DNA of 12,299 nucleotides from an uncultured Porphyromonas sp. (GTDB lineage: Bacteria; Bacteroidota; Bacteroidia; Bacteroidales; Porphyromonadaceae), in the NCBI GenBank assembly GCA_945867245.1, contig CAMBHQ010000012.1:1-12299 (forward strand), read 5' to 3'. Shown one piece after another: positions 9,240 to 12,299 of the stretch. The notes under the pieces are model-generated. The model saw only the letters and a program-made list of their open reading frames with translations, did not search any database and had not been told where the DNA came from. The first letter of the stretch is position 1. Each line of letters starts with the position of its first letter. A program made the translations under genes and the position numbers.

Positions 9240-11474
9240 ATGAAACAATCAATTGTCGTTCTCGGGCTACTAGGGCTAAGTACTACGGCCACAGCACAGC
9301 GGGCAGACAGCCTACGCGTGCAACAACTACAGGAGGTATCCGTCGTGGGCACACGTGCCGGAAAGCAAACCCCGATGTCCTTTAGCAATGTGCGCAAGGA
9401 GGAGCTACGCAAGGTTAATCTCGGGCAGGATGTCCCCTATCTACTGCTACTACAGCCGAGCGTAGTGGCGACCAGTGATGCCGGTACAGGCATAGGCTAT
9501 ACGGGCATACGTGTGCGCGGTGTGGATGCCACAGGGACGAACGTTACCGCCAATGGTGTGCCTATCAACGACAGTGAGAGCCAGGGAGTCTTCTGGGTCA
9601 ATATGCCCGACCTAACGAGCAGCCTAGAGGAGATGCAGCTACAGCGTGGTATCGGCACGAGTAGCAATGGGGCAGGCTCCTTCGGGGCGAGTCTCAATAT
9701 GCGTACGGGCAACCTCAGCAGTAAGCCCTATGCAGAGGTAGGTCTGAGCGGAGGCTCGTTCGGGACGCTTAGACGCAACATTCGCCTAGGCTCGGGGACA
9801 CTCGGCGGGCATTGGGCCGTAGACGCTCGCCTATCCCGCATCAATAGCGAGGGCTACATAGACCGCAGCACGGTAGACCTTACGAGCTACTTCGCCCAGG
9901 CGGGGTATTTTGACCACAATACCGTCCTCAAACTCCTGAGCTTCGGAGGGAAGGAGGTTACGGGCATTGCCTGGAATGGTATCTCGCCCGAGCAAGAGGC
10001 TAAGTACGGACGACGCTACAATAGCGCAGGTGATATGCTAGTAGATGGCAAAGTCGGGGCCAAGTACTACCACAATACCGACAACTACAAACAAAATCAC
10101 AACCACCTCATCCTCTCTCAGCGCCTAAACCACGAGTTACATCTCAACCTCACAGGGCACTATACCAAGGGCTACGGCTATACGGACGAATACCGCACAG
10201 GACGCAAGTACAAGGACTACGGACTCATCAAGCAAGTGAATGCCGATGGTAGCGAGCGCAGTAAGACGGCCCTAGTGCGACGCAAGTATCTAGACAACGA
10301 TTTCGTGGGGCTTATCAGTAGCCTTAACTGGCGTCCGGAGCGCTGGGATATTCATCTAGGCATTAGTGCCAACCATTATAAGGGACTGCACTACGGCGAA
10401 ATACGCTGGATAGAGCAGTACAATCGTCCAGTCTATCCAGAGAACCGCTATTATCAGAGCACGGGGACGAAGGTAGATGCCTCTAGTTACCTCAAGGCAA
10501 ACTATCAGCTCAGCCCCAACTTCTCTATCTATGCGGATCTACAGTATCGGCACATCGACTACCGTATAGAGGGGAGCAACGATGCCTATAGCGATAAGCT
10601 ACAAGGGCTACAGCAGCTCGATATCAAAGAGCGCTTCGACTTCCTCAACCCCAAGGCCGGCTTCTACTGGCGTCTGAGCCCCGAGCAGCATATCTACAGC
10701 TCGGTGGCCATCGCCCATCGTGAGCCTAAGCGCTCTATGTACACTGATGCAGGTGTAGGGGCCGAGCTCCCCCGCCCCGAGCAGATGACCGACCTAGAGC
10801 TCGGCTACGGCTACCAGAGCAAAGCCTTGTCGCTCAGCGCCAATCTATATTATATGCATTACAGAGACCAACTGGTGATGAATGGTAAGTGGAGCGATGT
10901 GGGCGAAGCCTTACTAGAGAATGTCCCTAGTAGCTACCGCCTGGGGCTAGAGCTTGCTCTGGGCTGGCGTCCGCTAGACTGGCTACGCCTAGATGCTACG
11001 CTAGCCCTCAGCCGAAACAAGATAAAGGAGTACGAGTACAGCTATGCCGTCTACGATGACAACTATGAGTGGCAGGCCGAGCTCAGCAAGACGCTCCGTA
11101 ATGTAGATATCGCCTACTCGCCCTCTGTCGTTGCCTCTGGCTCTATCACCCTAAGCCGAGGGGGCTGGGAAGCGAGCCTAATAGGCCAGGGGGTAGGCAT
11201 GCAGTATATCGACAATACGGGAGACACAGGCCGTAGCATACCTGGCTATGCCCTAGCCCATCTGCGCCTAGGGTACAAGATACCTACACGTGGCTCCATC
11301 AAGGACTGGAGGCTCAGCCTAATGGTTAATAACCTCTTCGACAAGAAGTACTACAGCAATGGCTGGGTCTATGATATGGGCGTACGTGCTGACGGCTCTA
11401 CGCTGTACAACGACCTGCGCCTCTACCCTCAGGCTGGCATCCACGTCCTGGCTGGTACGACGCTGACGTTCTAA
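9240..11474 (+). CDS. TonB-dependent outer membrane receptor, probable thiamin transporter
   Basis: A 744-residue TonB-dependent receptor. A signal peptide (about 1-19, ending TATA before Gln20) is followed by a TonB-box-like segment (LQEVSVVG, 30-37), a plug domain (about 40-155, with YTGIRVRGVDATGTNVTANG and PINDSESQGVFWVNMPDL), and a 22-strand-type barrel ending in LAGTTLTF with terminal Phe. It lacks the N-terminal carboxypeptidase-D-like extension of SusC proteins, and no SusD partner follows. The TPP riboswitch and terminator in its leader imply repression by intracellular thiamin pyrophosphate. This matches the thiamin-regulated receptors described in Bacteroidota (the OMPthi type). 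The substrate is therefore inferred to be thiamin, a phosphate ester or a precursor; it is not readable from the protein. The ATG at 9240 starts exactly at the signal peptide. The usual partners (PnuT permease, thiamin kinase/pyrophosphokinase) are not adjacent. Confidence 0.92.
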   Translation: MKQSIVVLGLLGLSTTATAQRADSLRVQQLQEVSVVGTRAGKQTPMSFSNVRKEELRKVNLGQDVPYLLLLQPSVVATSDAGTGIGYTGIRVRGVDATGTNVTANGVPINDSESQGVFWVNMPDLTSSLEEMQLQRGIGTSSNGAGSFGASLNMRTGNLSSKPYAEVGLSGGSFGTLRRNIRLGSGTLGGHWAVDARLSRINSEGYIDRSTVDLTSYFAQAGYFDHNTVLKLLSFGGKEVTGIAWNGISPEQEAKYGRRYNSAGDMLVDGKVGAKYYHNTDNYKQNHNHLILSQRLNHELHLNLTGHYTKGYGYTDEYRTGRKYKDYGLIKQVNADGSERSKTALVRRKYLDNDFVGLISSLNWRPERWDIHLGISANHYKGLHYGEIRWIEQYNRPVYPENRYYQSTGTKVDASSYLKANYQLSPNFSIYADLQYRHIDYRIEGSNDAYSDKLQGLQQLDIKERFDFLNPKAGFYWRLSPEQHIYSSVAIAHREPKRSMYTDAGVGAELPRPEQMTDLELGYGYQSKALSLSANLYYMHYRDQLVMNGKWSDVGEALLENVPSSYRLGLELALGWRPLDWLRLDATLALSRNKIKEYEYSYAVYDDNYEWQAELSKTLRNVDIAYSPSVVASGSITLSRGGWEASLIGQGVGMQYIDNTGDTGRSIPGYALAHLRLGYKIPTRGSIKDWRLSLMVNNLFDKKYYSNGWVYDMGVRADGSTLYNDLRLYPQAGIHVLAGTTLTF

Positions 11475-11508
11475 GCCCGCAGGTCAGAGACTTCGTATTA
11501 GCCTACTA

Positions 11509-11557
11509 GCGGAATTGCAGTAGTAATACACAAAGAAAGCAGTACTGCAACTTCCGC
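11509..11557 (+). terminator. Long inverted repeat after the receptor gene, probable terminator
   Basis: GCGGAATTGCAGTA (11509-11522) pairs with TACTGCAA-C-TTCCGC (11543-11557), 14 bp with a single bulged C and a 20-nt A-rich loop. It begins 34 bp after the receptor stop codon. The long loop and the lack of a T-tract are atypical for an intrinsic terminator; a transcript-end stem is still the simplest reading. Confidence 0.45.
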
Positions 11558-11771
11558 ATAAAATCGGATTATAGAGAGCTAATATCTTAATATTGAGTAG
11601 ATAGTGACATGTCTACTTGGATAAGGGGAACGGACAAGAAACGAGCGAGGTGCTTCTTGCTTTTGCAACTTTACAAATATCCCTTACTTCTTACTCACAA
11701 CGGTACTGATTATCCGATGGAAAACGACTGAATTCAAAGGAAATCGTTGCGTCTGTCAAATAATTCCCTAA
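11558..11771. other. AT-rich intergenic stretch without a recognisable gene
   Basis: Part of the 340-bp gap 11475-11814. No open frame with coding character was found. Weak stem-loops are AATAT/ATATT (about 11581-11594), AGTAGA/TCTACT (11596-11617) and CAAGAA/TTCTTG (11635-11659, followed by CTTTTG). None is strong enough to name. Base composition is visibly more AT-rich than the genes to the left. Confidence 0.5.
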
Positions 11772-11834
11772 GTTCTTCGTTCATAAGCCAATTCGAAGTT
11801 ATATCTTTGTACATATGAGCTTAGAACGAAGAAC
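11772..11834. repeat. Inverted repeat enclosing the start of the DUF1016 gene
   Basis: The left arm GTTCTTCGTTCATAAGC (11772-11788) is the reverse complement of the right arm GCTTAGAACGAAGAAC (11819-11834) except for one bulged A: 16 paired bases around a 30-bp spacer. The spacer holds a TATCTTTG box and the ATG at 11815; the right arm is within the coding sequence. It could be an operator for a dimeric regulator or, if transcribed from upstream, an RNA hairpin holding the start codon in its loop. Confidence 0.75.
11802..11809 (+). promoter_or_regulatory. Putative -7 box immediately before the DUF1016 start codon
   Basis: TATCTTTG lies only 5 bp before the ATG at 11815, so transcription from it would begin at or within a few bases of the start codon, giving a leaderless or nearly leaderless mRNA. 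No TTG is present at -33. The match could be accidental, but it is the same octamer as in front of three other genes here. Confidence 0.4.
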
Positions 11835-12299
11835 AAACACAGAGGAATTATTCCTCAAAATTGCACGACTTATAGAGGAAAGTCGGGCACGTATCGCCAC
11901 GTCAATAAACCTTGCAGAAGTATATACCAAGTATCGTATTGGACAATATATCTTTGAAGAGGAGTTGCGGGGAGAAGAAAGAGCTCAATACGGCAAGCAT
12001 GTGCTACAATCCCTCTCTGCTAAACTAACTGAGCATTTTGGCATCGGGTGGAGCTATTCAAACCTACGACAAATCAGACAGTTTTATTTAGCCTATAGCA
12101 ATTTGACAGCCACTGGTTGTCAAATTGAAGACAGCATACCCAACTTCACCCTATCTTGGTCTCATTATTTGCTTTTGATGCGAGTAGATAATGTTGATGC
12201 TCGACGGTTCTACGAGTTTGAGGAGAAGACAGCTCAGCTGGAGTCTCTTCAGGCAGGTATTGCTGCTTCGGTCATGCCTAAAACGCCCCCCATGCCAGC
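11815..12299 (+). CDS. DUF1016/YhcG-type protein, N-terminal part (runs off right edge)
   Basis: The frame is open to the window edge, 161 codons. The N-terminal DUF1016 (YhcG_N) domain is clear: YTKYRIGQYIFEEELRG at 37-53, ERAQYGKHVLQSLSAKLTEH (55-74), FGIGWSYSNLRQIRQFYLAY (75-94), FTLSWSHYLLLMRVDN (111-126) and ARRFYEFE (129-136). In the family this all-helical domain precedes a PD-(D/E)XK nuclease-like domain, which would lie beyond the window. Members are common in accessory islands and near restriction systems; the cellular role is poorly known. An in-frame stop at 11761-11763 and no other start between make the ATG at 11815 the only reasonable choice. Odd points: after residue 136 the usual Trp-Ser-x-Arg-Glu-Leu segment is not in frame, while Trp-Ser appears in the +1 frame (12239-12244), so a frameshift or divergent/truncated gene is possible. 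The coding DNA is AT-richer than its neighbours. Confidence 0.82.
   Translation, partial: MSLERRTNTEELFLKIARLIEESRARIATSINLAEVYTKYRIGQYIFEEELRGEERAQYGKHVLQSLSAKLTEHFGIGWSYSNLRQIRQFYLAYSNLTATGCQIEDSIPNFTLSWSHYLLLMRVDNVDARRFYEFEEKTAQLESLQAGIAASVMPKTPPMP

Noticed and set aside
9240..11474. SusC-type glycan receptor
   Set aside because: There is no carboxypeptidase-D-like N-terminal extension, the protein is shorter than SusC-type receptors (744 residues), no SusD follows, and a TPP riboswitch controls it.
11635..11665. CAAGAA/TTCTTG followed by CTTTTG as a terminator
   Set aside because: The stem is only 6 bp with a loop of about 13 bases and the T-tract is short; too weak to call, and no gene ends just before it.
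11772..11834. An invertible (phase-variable) promoter flanked by the inverted repeat
   Set aside because: The spacer is only 30 bp, much shorter than known Bacteroidota invertible promoters, one arm lies inside the coding sequence, and no recombinase gene is visible. It is kept only as an operator or hairpin candidate.

Overview
The window looks like part of the chromosome of a Bacteroidota species, most likely Porphyromonas or a close relative. Upstream regions carry copies of the Bacteroidota -7 promoter box (TAnnTTTG) and no clear Shine-Dalgarno sequences. Exported proteins have short signal peptides ending in Ala/Gln-rich sites. There is a periplasmic GH2 beta-galactosidase, a CreD-type membrane protein, and a TonB-dependent receptor behind a TPP riboswitch. 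The genus is an inference from protein flavour and codon habit, not a proof.

Region 1-6248 (minus strand) is core metabolism. It holds the 5' end of rpsA (ribosomal protein S1, running off the left edge), a secreted GH2 beta-galactosidase, fabD (malonyl-CoA:ACP transacylase) and pepD (M20 cytosolic dipeptidase). Hairpins follow the galactosidase, fabD and pepD genes, so these look more like separately ended units than one tight operon. rpsA and pepD each have a TATCTTTG box upstream. The pepD leader would begin with a 35-nt hairpin.

Region 6249-7519 contains a small exported outer-membrane-barrel-like protein of unknown family on the minus strand, with a good intrinsic terminator. A 395-bp divergent intergenic region follows. 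Between its two opposing promoter boxes sit four in-phase copies of a 23-bp tandem repeat.

Region 7520-11474 (plus strand) holds a creD-like inner membrane protein gene, then a Bacteroidota promoter, a complete TPP (THI-box) aptamer, a 15-bp intrinsic terminator with a GCAA loop, and a 744-residue TonB-dependent outer membrane receptor. This is a thiamin-repressible uptake unit: high TPP should end transcription before the receptor gene, and scarcity should switch it on. No PnuT permease or thiamin kinase gene lies beside it.

Region 11475-12299 changes character: it is AT-richer and nearly free of the CTAG tetranucleotides that crowd the rest. After a 340-bp gap with hairpins comes the N-terminal part of a DUF1016/YhcG-type (PD-(D/E)XK superfamily) gene running off the right edge. 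Its start codon lies in the spacer of a 16-bp inverted repeat and only 5 bp after a TATCTTTG box. This is the likeliest accessory or transferred segment. No rRNA, tRNA, CRISPR array or transposase was seen.
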